DNA of 64,000 nucleotides from Akanthomyces muscarius (GCF_028009165.1 NC_079244.1:1364001-1428000); one strand, 5' to 3'. Shown: positions 1 to 11,398, counted from the first letter of the stretch. Notes: generated by a model not told the origin, from the letters alone. Numbers and translations are program-made.

Positions 1-77
1 AGTGATAGATACTGCCAAACATATAGCAAGCCAATACGTCGCAATTAAACCTCTGCACCGTAGGTCCCCCTGATCTC

Positions 78-1091
78 TCAGCTGTCCCATCCGTCTACCG
101 TGAATTTGATCGTGACGTCAGCCGCACCTCGCTCGATCTCGTTTCCGTTTGGATCGAACAAGGCTCTCTCAACATAAGTAACGGTGCCCTCCAGGTCGAC
201 TAGAATGACAGTCTGGCGCTGGGTTCCGTACAGTCCAGTCGAGAAGCCCCCAACTGGGTTGGCTGGCGCGTGGCTGGCGGCTCCATTCGATTTCTGTGCA
301 GCGTCCTCCCAGCCGACTCGTCCTTTGGCTGCAGACTCTGCGAATTCAGCCTTTTGGTGTGCCGTACCAACGGGAGGCAGGAAAACGCTGTGTCGGAACC
401 TCTTCATGCTGTCTTGCACGGTACCCTCTTCGTCTTCGGCGGGCGGTAGTGTATCGTGGTTGAGCACTGTGAAGAGTGACTCGACAAATTCGGCTTCAGT
501 CTGCTTTCTGGAAACGGCGCCCTGAATTGCTTTGCTGAGCAGCTCCTCGCCGTCGGACACCTTGGGCCATTTTTCAGGGTTTGTGTGCGTGGTGTTGCTC
601 AATGCCCAGGTCCTCCCCCTCTCTCCGCCCACAGTCGGCACATCGTCAACATGGTCTGCTCGGTTGCTGATAATCGAGATGTTTTCTGTGTTCTTGCGCA
701 GTCTTCCACAAATCATGGAGAAACCGCCGACGCCCTTGACACCGCCGTCCTTGACCAGACGATGCACACGATCAGTCAGTGGCTGGTTTGCGTCGCCGCC
801 AACCCAAAGGCTCGGCATGCCGCCTCTGCTTCGCGTGGTAGAAATGCCAGCCGATTCATCGACAATTTCCTGATAATTGGTGAGGATAGCAAAGTCGCCA
901 ACTTTATTCACAGCCATCCATGTGCCTTGCTCAGCTCTCTGAAGGTCTCGTGACGAGAGGACCTGCATGCCGGATGTAGGGTGAGCCCACCAATGCGGCC
1001 GGGATGTCGGCCGTAGTATGAACTCATCTCGGTTATCAAGGATTATGAGAGAATACTCTGGATGGGCGGTGGATAAAATGGCGATGCACAT
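78..1091 (-). CDS. TANGO2/NRDE family protein
   Basis: Single-exon gene, 337 aa. The reading frame extends 14 codons further upstream, but I start at the internal ATG because the family begins with Met-Cys: the protein reads MCIAILSTAHPEYSLIILDNR, with the Cys2 and the NRDE-like segment (DNRDEF) that define the NRDE/TANGO2 family. Further family landmarks are GTWMAVNKVGDFAILTNYQ near residues 55-75 and a mid-protein SNR segment. Members have an Ntn-hydrolase-like fold with Cys2 as potential nucleophile; animal TANGO2 is linked to Golgi and mitochondrial/lipid or heme homeostasis, but the reaction is not settled. The C-terminal half contains a fungus-type insertion around PPAEDEEGTVQD. It is on the same strand as the FAD oxidase upstream, with about 660 bp between them. 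Family assignment is firm; function is inferred only at family level. Confidence 0.85.
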   Translation of the reverse strand: MCIAILSTAHPEYSLIILDNRDEFILRPTSRPHWWAHPTSGMQVLSSRDLQRAEQGTWMAVNKVGDFAILTNYQEIVDESAGISTTRSRGGMPSLWVGGDANQPLTDRVHRLVKDGGVKGVGGFSMICGRLRKNTENISIISNRADHVDDVPTVGGERGRTWALSNTTHTNPEKWPKVSDGEELLSKAIQGAVSRKQTEAEFVESLFTVLNHDTLPPAEDEEGTVQDSMKRFRHSVFLPPVGTAHQKAEFAESAAKGRVGWEDAAQKSNGAASHAPANPVGGFSTGLYGTQRQTVILVDLEGTVTYVERALFDPNGNEIERGAADVTIKFTVDGWDS

Positions 1092-1749
1092 CGCCAAGGC
1101 GCAAGCTGCGTTGCTGACAATAAGGCGAGACACAGGTTGCGGGCTGTCGCGCCTGATGAGAGAAGCAGCACTAGGTATGAGCCGAGATACTGCGATTTAG
1201 CTTCTGTGGGACAGCTTTCCGGTGAGAGAAGAAGATGGGTGTGCTCGAGGGTGCCGAGTCCCCGAGACGTTGGGAGGCGATGGCGGCTGATCATCTCCGC
1301 TGTACGCTGCGTCATTGGCCCCAGCAATTCGCTGCTGCCCGAAATCCGCCCAATCCACCAATCCACACAAGCTTGTGATGTTTGCAGCTGACAACCGCAT
1401 AATAGCCCCAAAATCACCCCACTAAGATATCTCGTCAATCAAGTATAATGAATATTCCAGAGTATCACGAGCTTTTCAGATAAGAGCATGCATGAACTTG
1501 TAAAATATTACAACTAAGTAGTCTACAGTTTTGCGGAGAGACGCTCATTGACCACGCAGCTCTGTGAGGTGCTGCCCCGACATCGCTGGGGCTCCCTCGA
1601 CTCTAAAAAGCAAATAACCCCCAAGACGGGCAATATATCTCCTCAATACCACCCGTGTATCGTATGATACTATTTTACAACCTTGTTCCAGATTCGTTTT
1701 CGTCGCATGCGTCGCTATATACAGTTTAAATGCAGCAAACCATTAGTCA
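1092..1749. other. Intergenic, upstream of the TANGO2-like gene
   Basis: This 658-bp stretch holds the 3' end of the FAD oxidase transcript and the promoter of the TANGO2-like gene, both on the minus strand. The part nearest the oxidase (about 1440-1740) is AT-rich. Short open frames occur but none has family resemblance or coding bias. Confidence 0.5.
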
Positions 1750-3517
1750 TTAATGTAGTTTGAAGTAACCCGGCTGCAGCCGCTGCAGAACCTGGTCGGG
1801 GTCGTATTTCTTGGAAATGCTCCGGAGCCTCGCGAGATTCGCCTCGCCATAGCTAGCAAAAACATCCTGCTTCTGTGAGGCGTAGTTTTGGTACAGGTAA
1901 GGGTGGTCAAGCCCCCGCGCCTCGGCCGCCGCAACAGAACGGTCCACGATGGCTTGGGCAGCGGCCATAATGCGCTTGTCGTCGGCAATCTTGGTCCACG
2001 AGATGTCAATGTTGACCACTATTGCGACAAAGTTAGCTTTTTGTAAATTGTTGTTCATAGATGGTATACGTACGGGTAAGCGGGCCTTGACCCTCCAGGC
2101 CGAGGGGATTGCCACCATTCTTGGAAAAGTGCTTCGTCATGGAGGTGGTAATCGGTTGGAAAACGGCAGAGGGCACAATGCCAGGAGCATCCTTGACCTT
2201 TTCCACTTCCTCCGTGTATATGGCAACAATGTCATCCATCACCGCCGCACTGTTCTTGAAGGTAAATGTCCAGTAGGTTTTGCTATAACGAGTTAGTTAG
2301 TACCAAGGCATTTCTCCCTTGTCCATGGAAGCCATACCGAAAGCCATAAGGGTTAGTGGCATTGAATTCCTGCGTCAGCGATGGCAGATCAACGACACGG
2401 AGGGTGTCAGCAATGGCGCCAGGAATGGCAGTGAAGTTTCGCAGGACAGGAGGGTTGGCGACAGGTTTGCCGTACTGGAGATCCGACGCAATAACATATA
2501 TGCCCTGGGTCTGGGCGTATGCATAAGCAGTAATAATTTGAGCGTAATCGTCCTCGGGAGACTTGATAGCGAAGCTCTCGAAAGCATTGTTTATGGCCTT
2601 GCTCGTCTCGGGCGTGTTGATGAAAGTCTGTGACCCAGCCCACATGTCGCCCTGAGGATAGGTCTCAAAGTCGAATCGCGTGGCAATGGCAAAGTTATTA
2701 CCACCACCACGCAGCGCCCAGTACAGATCCTTGTCGCAAGACTTGGGGTTGACGTCCCGGATGGAGCCATCCGCAAGTACGACCTGGTAGTTGTAGACAT
2801 TGTCGCACGCCCAGCCATAGCGAGCCGAAAAGAATGATATGCCGCCACCAAGAGTCAATCCTCCGACACCAATAGGGGACACTCTACCACCGATGACGGT
2901 GAGATTGTGGGGGGTCAACTCCTCATACACATTGTACCATGTGTTGCCGGCTCCAGCAGACGCAATCTTTTTGTCTTTAGATAGCTCCACATCCGTTAGA
3001 TTGATGAGATCAATTGTCACACCATCCTCGATATTGGAGGCGCCGGAAAAGGCGCCATGGCCTCCACTCTTGACGGCAAACTGGCATTGGGTAACGCGGA
3101 ACGCCAGGATAGCCAGGGAGACATCCTCGGCGCGGGCGGGGGAGAAACGGCAAGACGGGTGGGTGAGCTCTTGCTGCTGGGACCAGTATCGGTTCTCTTG
3201 GAAGTCATAAATTGACGAGTTGGGGAAGGCCACTGTATGGGGGCGGGAGAAGGCCAGAAAGCCGCACTGTTTCAGAGATATGTCAGCCTCGCCTGGACTG
3301 GAGGGGGGGTACGGAATTTGCCGTCGCAGGAATCTGGGGCAGAACTCACAGCTACGTCGCAGCCAAAATTGGAGACAGCTCTTGTTTGCTGGGTCTCATT
3401 GCGACCTAAATAAGACGATATGTCGGCTTGAACTCCCTCTAGCGTGTAGGGCGAGAAGGATGCAGCTGCAGCAATGCGCGACAGAATCGGCAGAGCTGCA
3501 AGCACAAAGAGGCGCAT
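1750..3517 (-). CDS. Secreted FAD-linked oxidase, berberine bridge enzyme (BBE) type
   Basis: Four exons rebuilt on the minus strand: 3517-3350, 3266-2338, 2282-2074 and 2018-1750. All phases close, giving 524 aa, the usual size for this family. Residues 1-20 (MRLFVLAALPILSRIAAAAS) form a signal peptide, so the enzyme is probably secreted. The FAD_binding_4 domain carries KSGGHGAF, whose His is the usual 8-alpha-histidyl FAD attachment site, and GVGGLTLGGG downstream. The Cys used by bicovalent BBE enzymes in the segment before GVGG is replaced (RVSPIGVGG), so a single covalent FAD link is expected. The C-terminal BBE motif is present as YQNYASQKQDVFASYG. Family members oxidise sugars, alcohols or secondary-metabolite intermediates with O2; the substrate here cannot be read. 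It is divergent from the membrane-protein gene at 5263. The start is the ATG that gives a clean signal peptide. Confidence 0.88.
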
Positions 3518-5262
3518 CGTAAGTTCGTGGGCGGCCGAGCCTGGCGAGTGGGTGGCCAAGGAATTGAGAGCCGTATGCGGTGGTCAGCAATGCAGCTGCA
3601 GGAACGCTAGAGAAGCGACTGAGGGGCGGATTGGTGTGAAAGTTTGGTTACCGGCCCGAGATGCGGGATGTCGATGCTTGTTGAACCTGGTTGAAAGATC
3701 AGACGAGGAACGCAGGCTTTTACATGTCCAGACGAGAATAGTGTCCGAGCAATCTTCGGACGAACCGCCTGGCCGCCGGTGTTTTCATTGAGCAGCAACC
3801 CCGTCAATTGTGGCCGCATGGCGCGAAAAGGTGGAAATTATCACCGGACATGACTCCCTAGGCTGGAGAGACGGGCAACGGGCCAGCCGGCTCCGACGCT
3901 TGGAGGGCCATGCTGGGGATTCGGAACACGTTTCTGGGAGGGATATTCGGGCGGTGGCACGGCAAGACGCTAGCTGGCTTGGGGCAACTCGGCCGGGGCG
4001 CGAACTAATAAACAAAAGGTCCATCGGGAGGGACGCCATCCGGGGTGGCGATTTCGCTTCTTCGCTGCAGAAATCAGTCAATGCCAATTATGCGCATGGG
4101 ATGGCTGGCGATGATGCATCTGTAGAGACGGTATGTGCTTGGCTGTCCAATGCTGCAGTGCCTCGCCGTTTGCACGTCACTACAGTGCCAGCCGGTGCCC
4201 TTCGTCATCGTCGAATGTGGCTTGCCCTGGGCGTCAGCCACGCGCACCTCAGTATGCGCCACCCGGGTTTTGGTATTTCGTACAGGTAATATATTTGAAG
4301 CGATGGCTGAGAACTGGAGACTCATTCCCTGTCCAAGGGCGCAAGAGCCAACTAAATACTGGTAGTTGCCCAGTCGCCGGTTCGCTGCTGGAGACATTCC
4401 CACACGAACCGCTCGTACGGACGCAGGATGGCCGGCCGCCGCTATTAATACTGCTACCTACACGTACAGTACCTAGATACCTCGTCAATGTTCTACCAGC
4501 CAGTACAAGCCAAGGCCCACCGACTTTACAGCATTACCACCACACCACATGCCAAATACTACAAGTCGCACGCGGTCAGACTGAGTCTCTGGCTGATGAG
4601 CCCAGCTTAGGCTCACTGTCTTACACCGTGTCGGTGGCTACCACCACCACGACACTAACCAGCGCGCCAGCTTGTAGAGTCGTAGCCCACCACCATTCGA
4701 GCCAGACTCTAAGGTGCCAAGCAAACTTTCTCACGACGTCGCTGCACCCTGATACTCTTCAATAAGCAATTTCAGCGTCACGTCAGTTTCCAACCGTTGC
4801 AAATGGAGCCCGAGACCCCTGCGCAATCATCTTACTCAATGGCCATCGCGGCATCTTCCGGCCGTTCCAAACCACAGTCTCAGCCGCCTGCCCACACACC
4901 GCACCATCATTCGTCGGCGATGCTGACGGGCTTGGGGGAGCCAGACGGCGAGAGGGGCACCCTCACATCCTCTGTAGAAGATGTGTGTGATTAATCTTCA
5001 GCCCAACTCGAGGCCGATCCTGCGCCGCGCCGTCTTGGTCTCGTCCGCGGCCTCGCAGTCCGGCACTCATTTAGCGCGACCCCCAATTCCACACATCCTT
5101 TATGTAGCTTCACATCCCCCCAATCCACCAGCCACCTTTGAAATCTTGCTGCAATTATTTTGCATAGAAACAAACAGCAAATTGTCGTCGTTTTGCAGCC
5201 TCTTCTGGTCTCTCCCATCAGTTCAGGCGTGGTGGCTCACCTGCGCCAGCAGCATCTTCACA
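3518..5262. promoter_or_regulatory. Divergent intergenic region between BBE oxidase and membrane protein
   Basis: This 1.7-kb region must contain the promoters of both the oxidase (minus) and the seven-helix membrane protein (plus). The part from about 4450 to 5260 is pyrimidine-rich on the plus strand, typical of fungal promoters and 5' leaders. Overlapping open frames at 3810-4289 and 4133-4765 have no recognisable domain or codon bias, so I do not call them genes. Confidence 0.45.
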
Positions 5263-6561
5263 ATGGGCACGCAAAACGTATCACAAGGCGCTGACAAGGT
5301 CCGTCTGACACTACCAGTCGCAACTCTATTCGCGCGGCGCGGTGTAGCCTTGTACTGACTTGACTCGTTTTCTGCATCTAGGAAGGCTTGATTGCATGTT
5401 TATGCGTAGGCGTCGTCTTTGTTATTGTGCGCACCGGCGCACGCTGGTATAAGCTGCGCAAAATCCCTGTCCAAATGGAGGACATCTTCATGTACCTCGC
5501 CTTGGTATCTTTTATCATCACAGTCGCGCTCTACTATGCGACCATCGACACCTTTTTCAAAATCACAGCAATCTCCGAAGGTCAAGCGCAACCATATGCC
5601 AAACTACCGGAGGACCTTGTCGTGATGCTCAAGGAATTCTTCGTCGTCCAATTCTTCTTTTGGCTGACGCTATGGGCTGTCAAATGGAGCCTTCTCTTCA
5701 TGTTCAAGCGACTGACCAAAGGCCTGCCTCTCTACACGCAGATCTGGTGGGGTGTCCTGATATACTCTGTCCTCGTCTTTATCGGATGCTGCATTAGTAA
5801 CTTTACTAGCTGCTCCTCAATGAAGGCGTGGTTCACAGCGGGAGAGTGCAGTACCAGCGCTCGAGATGCGCGCGCCAAGGAAATCAGTCTCTGGTTTAGT
5901 TTGGCCGCCGATCTATCTACTGATCTTCTGAGTATGTCACTTTTTCTCCCAGCTCACAGAGATGCTGACGTGCCTTTTAGTCATGGCCGTGCCGCTTCGC
6001 GTCCTATGGAATCTCAAGATTTCTCGCATCGAAAAGATCAGTATTGGACTCATCTTTGCCGTCGGCCTCATCACCATGGCCACTGCTATTATTCGAAGTG
6101 TGTCACTCAACTCTAGCTCAAGTACAGGACAAGTGAGCACGACGTGGCTGATGTTGTGGGCTGGCATTGAAGGAGCAGTCGGTATGCGCAAGCTCTCCCG
6201 CATCTGATCGCGCTGATATAGCTAACCGTCTGTAGCCATCATTGTGGGCTGCCTCCCCTCGTTTGCGATCTTCATCCGCGGCCGAGTAAAAGCCTCGAAA
6301 GCCCAATACGAGGAAAACTCGAATCAAACCCCACCAGACTACAACTCGCAACCAAAGTCCCGCGAACGGGCAAACAGTCTAGGATCTCAAGATCCCAATC
6401 CCTTATGGGGGACCCGCGACAACTCCAGCGACAAAAGCCTAGTAGATGACACTATTGTCACTCGTGCATGGGCGCAAAAATGGCAGAATCCGCATCGGCA
6501 GCAAGCACTGCAAAGAGATCCCGAGTCCGGCCACGAATTACATACGCTACCGCCGCCATAG
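5263..6561 (+). CDS. Seven-helix integral membrane protein, fungal rhodopsin-like (SAT4/PTH11-type)
   Basis: Four exons: 5263-5298, 5382-5931, 5981-6181 and 6236-6561, giving 370 aa. The first exon encodes only 12 residues (MGTQNVSQGADK). The donors GTCCGT, GTATGT and GTATGC and the acceptors CTAG, TTTTAG and TGTAG are all acceptable and phases close. The protein has about seven hydrophobic helices: LIACLCVGVVFVIVRTGARW, then DIFMYLALVSFIITVALYY, and later blocks around FFFWLTLWAVKWSLLFMF, VLIYSVLVFIGCC, LIMAVPLRVLW and AIIVGCLPSFAIF. The RTGARW and KWSLLFMFKRL blocks are typical of the fungal rhodopsin-domain/SAT4 family. These are plasma-membrane proteins, some of which are PTH11-like receptors. 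There is no CFEM domain at the N-terminus. The tail from about residue 275 is hydrophilic, Ser/Gln-rich and cytoplasmic. Ligand and role are unknown. Confidence 0.82.
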
Positions 6562-8087
6562 CAGGTTTGTGGCGAGCATACCCTTGTTTCGTGTAAATTT
6601 CCGGCGCAGCGGGCGAATATTACTTTTGACATGGGCTATTTACGAATAATGAGACAATTGCATTAATGACACGAACTTTGGCCAAATGCAAAAAGTGACA
6701 CGCAGAGAAATCAGTCGCTGACTGAATGCTACCGGCCCTACCCGTGCAATGCGGCAGATCACCAAGGACTAATCTATCGCCAGCACTGTCGCCGTAATAG
6801 GCTTGCCCCTTCGTACCTGAGTGTCCTATGAATAGCAAAATCACCTGCATTAGTGGCATAGAAATGGGGTGATGCCTTCGCCTTGCAGGGCCCCCTAGTT
6901 TTATTGGGCAGGGGCATTAGGAACGCGGTTCAGCCTCATGGCCCTGTCTAGGGTTTCAACTTTCAGTCAAATTGGCCCATGATCATGGCGAGTGGTAGCC
7001 AATCCGTCGGGCTAGAGGCACGATAATTTACCAAATCACCAGTCATGTCGCAAGCGATACGATGCTGGAGCCCCTAATAATCTCAACACGGGTATTTGCA
7101 TCATGCTGGTATGTCCGGCGCGGCACCTCATGCATGTGGCTGGACTATGCCGTTCGCTAGTGGGCCAGAGATACGGATACAGAGCATAGGAAACAAGGAA
7201 AGCTTATTATGGCCGTCTTGCCTTCTCGGTTGACCTGTTTGCGACGGTACTATTGATTTTGAGTAGTCAAACTGGGTACTGGCTACGGGGAAAGCCACAC
7301 ACGCGCCGCCCACGCCTTCGGCGCCAGGGGTTGATAAACTAGGTTGCGACGGTAGCGAGCTGGCTATTCCAGAACCAAGGTCAAAATGGAGTCAGCGAGC
7401 TGTCATGTTGCAGGCTGCATGGAGCGTCGTCTATGATGCTTACTAGCTTGCGAGACTTACAGGTCGGGCTTGCCGAGAGGTGGTCGGCACGACGTCCAAG
7501 TAGTTATGTTCGACCAAACATGTCAGTAGATTACAAAAAGCGAGAAACCAACGGCCCGAAAATAGGGAGATTCATAGTCCTCAGCGGGACGTCCCACGGA
7601 GTAGTTAACATATTACCAACTTTCTTTGCGTGCTTGATCGCACGGCACACGCAACATAAGGCGGCCGTTCCTGATCTCGCGAGGCTGGCTCTCTCCAGAT
7701 TGAATACCGAGGCTGATCCAGCTGCAATACCACCAGCTAATGTTAAACTGTGCTCGGTAAGCGGATATACGATCCTGCACCGACAGCAGATTAGCGCATG
7801 CAGCAGTGAATGTTTCAGTGTTCCGAGCCACTAATTATCGGGCCCAGCGTCGTCATGCGCAGGTATTTGTAGATTAAATGATCAGGAATGATTGTCCGCC
7901 TAAAAATTACTGGACACAAGCATGAGACCGAGCTGCTACTGATGATCAGTAGCAGCTCGCAGAAGCTTCTTGATCTGCCGATTAAAATTATGCTGAATTG
8001 TGCTTCCTATATAGACATTGGTATCATAGCTAAACTTAAAAGACCTCTCCCCTTTGTTTCCAAAAATTGCGCCGACCGTGGATGAAT
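6562..8087. other. Intergenic, convergent 3' region
   Basis: This 1.5-kb region lies between two convergent genes. I see no supported gene, RNA or repeat in it; the 133-codon frame at 7433-7834 lacks codon bias and resemblance. A perfect inverted repeat occurs around 7930-7960 (AGCTGCTACTGATGATCAGT and its complement), an 11-12-bp stem that could act as a 3' end structure of the minus-strand gene or be chance. Confidence 0.4.
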
Positions 8088-8969
8088 CTACAAAGCCAAA
8101 GCTCCCGCAACAGCCATCGCTAGCCCGCCAAAGACCGAAGACCCCACGATGCCAGCTGCCGCGTTGTGTTTCGATGTCGAGCTGGGACTGGGCGTTGCGC
8201 CCACGCCGGCACCGCTGCTGCCTCCAGCCTTTCCCGTGCTCGTCGCCGTGGCCGCGCATGCCGTGGCGCCGCGCGATATGCTCGGGATCGGCGCGCCGTT
8301 GCCGTTGACGTCGCAGCGCGCCACGCCCGTCTTGTTCTGGATCTTGAAGTCGATGCTGGCGCGCTTGAAGCCGTACGAGACGTCGTCCGTCGTGTTGGTG
8401 AAGACCTGGGAGAGTGCGAACACGAGCGGCATCGGGATCCGCCCGTTCTCGACCGAGTCAATGTAGCGCTCCAGGTTGTCGTCCTGCCGCCACACCTGGA
8501 TCGTCGCGTTGCGCACCTCGCCGCCGTCAATCTCGGGCGACACGGCGATGTGGCTGACCGTGTCGCTGGTCGTCGCCAGCTCGCCCGAGTCATGCACCGT
8601 CAGGTTCGACCGAATCCAGGGGTACGAGTAGATGACATCGTCGAGCGTATCGGTCGTCGGGATGAAGGAGACTTCGAAAAAGGCAATGTAGCGTGCGCTG
8701 CGCGCCGAGTCGTCTGGCTTCAGTAGCGTGATGACGGCGGGGCTGTAGAGGGTCGAGTTCGCTTGGATGATGTCGCCCGGCGCCGGGCGCTTCTCTGTAG
8801 AAAATGTGATTGCATCGCTGCTTTTCGACGACGTCTTGGGCCCGTCCTGGGAACCCTTGAAGTCCGCCGAAAAGTCAAAGTCATGGCCCGACAGGGGCGG
8901 GTCAGGCCAAGATGCTGCGGCCAGCGAGGCCAAGCTCATGGCAACTGCGATCCAGCTTCGAGGCGCCAT
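8088..8969 (-). CDS. Secreted, probably GPI-anchored cell-surface protein of unknown function
   Basis: Single-exon gene, 293 aa. Residues 1-19 (MAPRSWIAVAMSLASLAAA) form a signal peptide with a small-residue cleavage site. The middle (about 20-230) is hydrophilic with several N-glycosylation sequons (NST, NLT, NAT, NTT, NKT) and two cysteines near residues 218-237 that may pair. Residues 235-270 are Ser/Thr/Ala/Gly-rich, and the protein ends in a hydrophobic segment (IVGSSVFGGLAMAVAGALAL) preceded by small residues, the layout of a GPI-anchor signal. The phrase YIAFFEVSFIPTTDTLDDVIYS suggests a beta-rich extracellular domain. I do not recognise a named family. Third codon positions are very strongly C/G, unlike the AT-richer surroundings, which supports it as a well-expressed native gene. 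Confidence 0.75.
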   Translation of the reverse strand: MAPRSWIAVAMSLASLAAASWPDPPLSGHDFDFSADFKGSQDGPKTSSKSSDAITFSTEKRPAPGDIIQANSTLYSPAVITLLKPDDSARSARYIAFFEVSFIPTTDTLDDVIYSYPWIRSNLTVHDSGELATTSDTVSHIAVSPEIDGGEVRNATIQVWRQDDNLERYIDSVENGRIPMPLVFALSQVFTNTTDDVSYGFKRASIDFKIQNKTGVARCDVNGNGAPIPSISRGATACAATATSTGKAGGSSGAGVGATPSPSSTSKHNAAAGIVGSSVFGGLAMAVAGALAL

Positions 8970-10641
8970 GGTTTCTGGAGGGTATGAATGTAGTTTTTTG
9001 AGACGATGAAATAGTGAGAAGAATTAATTTAGGCCGGCCAGTGGCGACAGCGGTGGAAAATACATCAGACTTCCAAGTGATGATCGGTGGGGACAAAGCC
9101 TGATCCCCTCCGCTTATTAGCCAGATGCCGTTTCTCCCGTAGCGTGGCGGCCGCGTAATACACCACCCAGCAAGCGACCGTTTTTTTCTCCCTCAGATCC
9201 ATGCGGCTGTAGATGCCGGTTTTAGGGGCATGACTTGTGCGTGGCTGGCCACCCGGCGCTGCTCGGCAAGTCAAGCAAGAAAAGGAAAGACGAGCATTCT
9301 AAGGAATCGCAGGGGCGGACTGGTTTGGTGCAAACTTGTATCTTGTCATGGGAATCTTGTCATGGGAAACAGTACATTTTATTTGATCGCAACCCAAGCA
9401 ACTAGCTAATGTCAATAAATTCAGCGCCACACCAGTCCACAGCGCCAACACGATCTATATCTTTGCCGCAACAGCTGCTGCTGGAGTCTAAGCAGTTGAT
9501 TTGCCTGGTAGCCTTTGCTGTTGAGTGGAGCAGAGGTGCCCCGGCGCAGAGTTTCAATTTATTTTATCGTTTTACTTCCCAACCCTGCACGGAGCAAACC
9601 ATGCTCTCGAGTCTATTTCCTAGCCCGAACGTTTGAGGTTCAACTTCGTTGTAAAATTGAGTGATAATTCAGCGCAATCGGTGCAAGGGTCAGATGAACC
9701 TTGAATGATTTTGGGTACTGAAATCGGGCATTTGCTGCTCATGCCATTTGGGCTACTCTCAGCAGCCCGGCGCGCGGCGCAAACATTGGTCGGCAATATG
9801 CATACACAGCCGCAGCTGAATCGTATTGACTGTTCACCACACATATCGATGGTTGGTTAGAGGAGAAATTGAGAGAGAAAATAGTGTACTGGGGACTATT
9901 GTCAAGTATTGCTTCCAGACTGGGATTATGGGACAGTTAGGTATTTAAATATATTTAAATACTTCACGCTGGGCATGGTAGCTGGTCACCTAAGGATATG
10001 AATCACTAAACACACTTGCTTTTGTCATAGTTCATAGTTTCCAGAGGCTTAAAGCATCGTGGCGACTCCTTTGGTGTGGTTTGCGCTGCGAATCAACGTA
10101 TCGCTTTGTGATAACTATAGCACCCGCTTGCTAGGTTACGCGCACCCTAGCCGGTCCGATATGCGTATTCTCCGTGTCAATTCTCTTTTGTATCAATGTT
10201 CTTTGTGTCAATACTTTCTTGCATAAATCACTTCCTTTCTTTCTTGTGTTCATTCTCTGTTGTGATTTCCTGCCTTAATTCTTCATCGCAGTTCTTTACA
10301 GTATTAACTTTGAAGTATTACTGTGTGCATTTAACGTGCGTCTGATGGAAGTGCTGACTACTCTGCCGCGAAAGAATCGCCAGGCTTGACTGCCTGAGAG
10401 CACCGGCCTTGGTCTAACGTTTAGTTCATAGGGAGAGAGGGAACCTCAGTTACTTTGAGTTATTCTGGGAAATCTCGATTTTGGAGTCTTATCTGCCTCA
10501 TTTTTCGCTGTGCCCCGCCAACTATACCACTTGTAGAACAATACCCCCATAATGTAAAGGTATAAAAGTTCTTAAAGTGACATCGTCCTGTACCACGAAA
10601 TAAATGTGATTCAAATTTAGCTACCTCTTTCTGATCCAAAC
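8970..10641. other. Intergenic, AT-rich in its distal half
   Basis: This 1.67-kb region starts with the promoter of the secreted protein gene (minus strand). From about 9900 to 10640 it becomes AT-rich, with runs such as a duplicated TATTTAAATA around 9941-9961. No open frame here has coding bias and no known repeat is recognisable. Confidence 0.4.
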
Positions 10642-11085
10642 TTATACTTCAAATGCTAGCCGCGCGCGTATTTCGGTCGAGCGTCCCTGTGTGCATCTCG
10701 GATTAGTGCTGCTTTCAGCTTGAGCGCTGCTGCAACTGGAGGCGAGGGAGGCCATTAGAGTATCGGTTGAAATATACCTTGCTGGTACGCAATAGTCGCA
10801 TACTTTATGTTCGCAGACTTTTCCGCCGTCATTGAAGCAGCAAATTTGCTGTTCGTTCGGGCCTGTCCCGCAGTGGCAACAGCGCCAGCGCCATCCGTAT
10901 CTACAGAAGAAGCAGCGTTCCAAACGGCATGGCTCACATGATATGATATCTGGCTCTTTCCATGAAGTCTTCCCACATGCGAAGCGCTGGCCTGTGTAGT
11001 GGTTCATCACGGACTCGTCGCAGTAGGCTGTTTGATGGATCGTGTCGACACCACAACGGTGCTTCTGTATGACGAGTCTGCACAT
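10642..11085 (-). CDS. Small Cys-rich protein, hypothetical
   Basis: The open frame encodes 147 aa starting MCRLVIQKHRCGVDTIHQTA. It contains more than 15 cysteines between residues 2 and 105, many as CxxC pairs (CEPCRLERCFFC, CCHCG, CDYC), together with His residues. This suggests one or two structural zinc sites rather than a secreted disulfide protein, since there is no signal peptide. The last 40 residues are Ser-rich without cysteines. I recall small ascomycete proteins that also begin MCRL and combine WRWRCC with CxxC pairs, but I cannot name a function. The start is placed at the ATG directly before the first Cys. A second coding-looking frame lies immediately upstream in a different phase (10934-11398), so this model could be the 3' part of a longer or frameshifted gene. 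Confidence 0.55.
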   Translation of the reverse strand: MCRLVIQKHRCGVDTIHQTAYCDESVMNHYTGQRFACGKTSWKEPDIISCEPCRLERCFFCRYGWRWRCCHCGTGPNEQQICCFNDGGKVCEHKVCDYCVPARYISTDTLMASLASSCSSAQAESSTNPRCTQGRSTEIRARLAFEV

Positions 11086-11398
11086 GAAGAGGAATAAATA
11101 ATACGGGATCTTGTGGCTGTTTCATAGGTTCTTTGATAATTTGCTGGTTTATTTGCAGCAGTACCTGCTTTAAGCCCTTGCTGAGCGTGTAGTGTTCTTG
11201 GCGCCAGGCCTCATAGCTCAGACTATGGAAGGGGACGCTGTGGTAGTGCCCGTGTTGACGTGCGAGATAGAATGTCAGATAATAATTAGGGTAAAAAGGG
11301 ATTTGTGTGACGCTTTGTATGGTACTTGCGTTTTCTTGTGGTATGGTTGAGCAAAACTCCGTGGTGGGATTCGCAAGCGTATCAATCAGTCGCTTGTG
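10934..11398 (-). pseudogene. Coding-like frame upstream of, and overlapping, the Cys-rich gene
   Basis: The frame is open for 465 nt from the stop at 11399-11401, but its first ATG is only at 11125. The segment upstream of that ATG (about 11125-11300) reads like protein, for example YHSVPFHSLSYEAWRQEHY followed by SKGLKQVLLQINQQ, with partly C-ending codons (CAC TAC CAC AGC GTC CCC TTC). It overlaps the Cys-rich frame by about 150 nt in another phase. There the overlapping part turns Arg/His/Pro-rich, as expected for a shadow frame. The simplest reading is that 11085-11398 encodes the N-terminal part of the same protein and that a frameshift or an unrecognised small intron separates the two. 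A chance open frame is possible. Confidence 0.3.

Noticed and set aside
3810..4765. Two overlapping plus-strand frames of 159 and 210 codons
   Set aside because: They overlap each other in different phases, show no codon bias or domain, and lie in the divergent promoter region.
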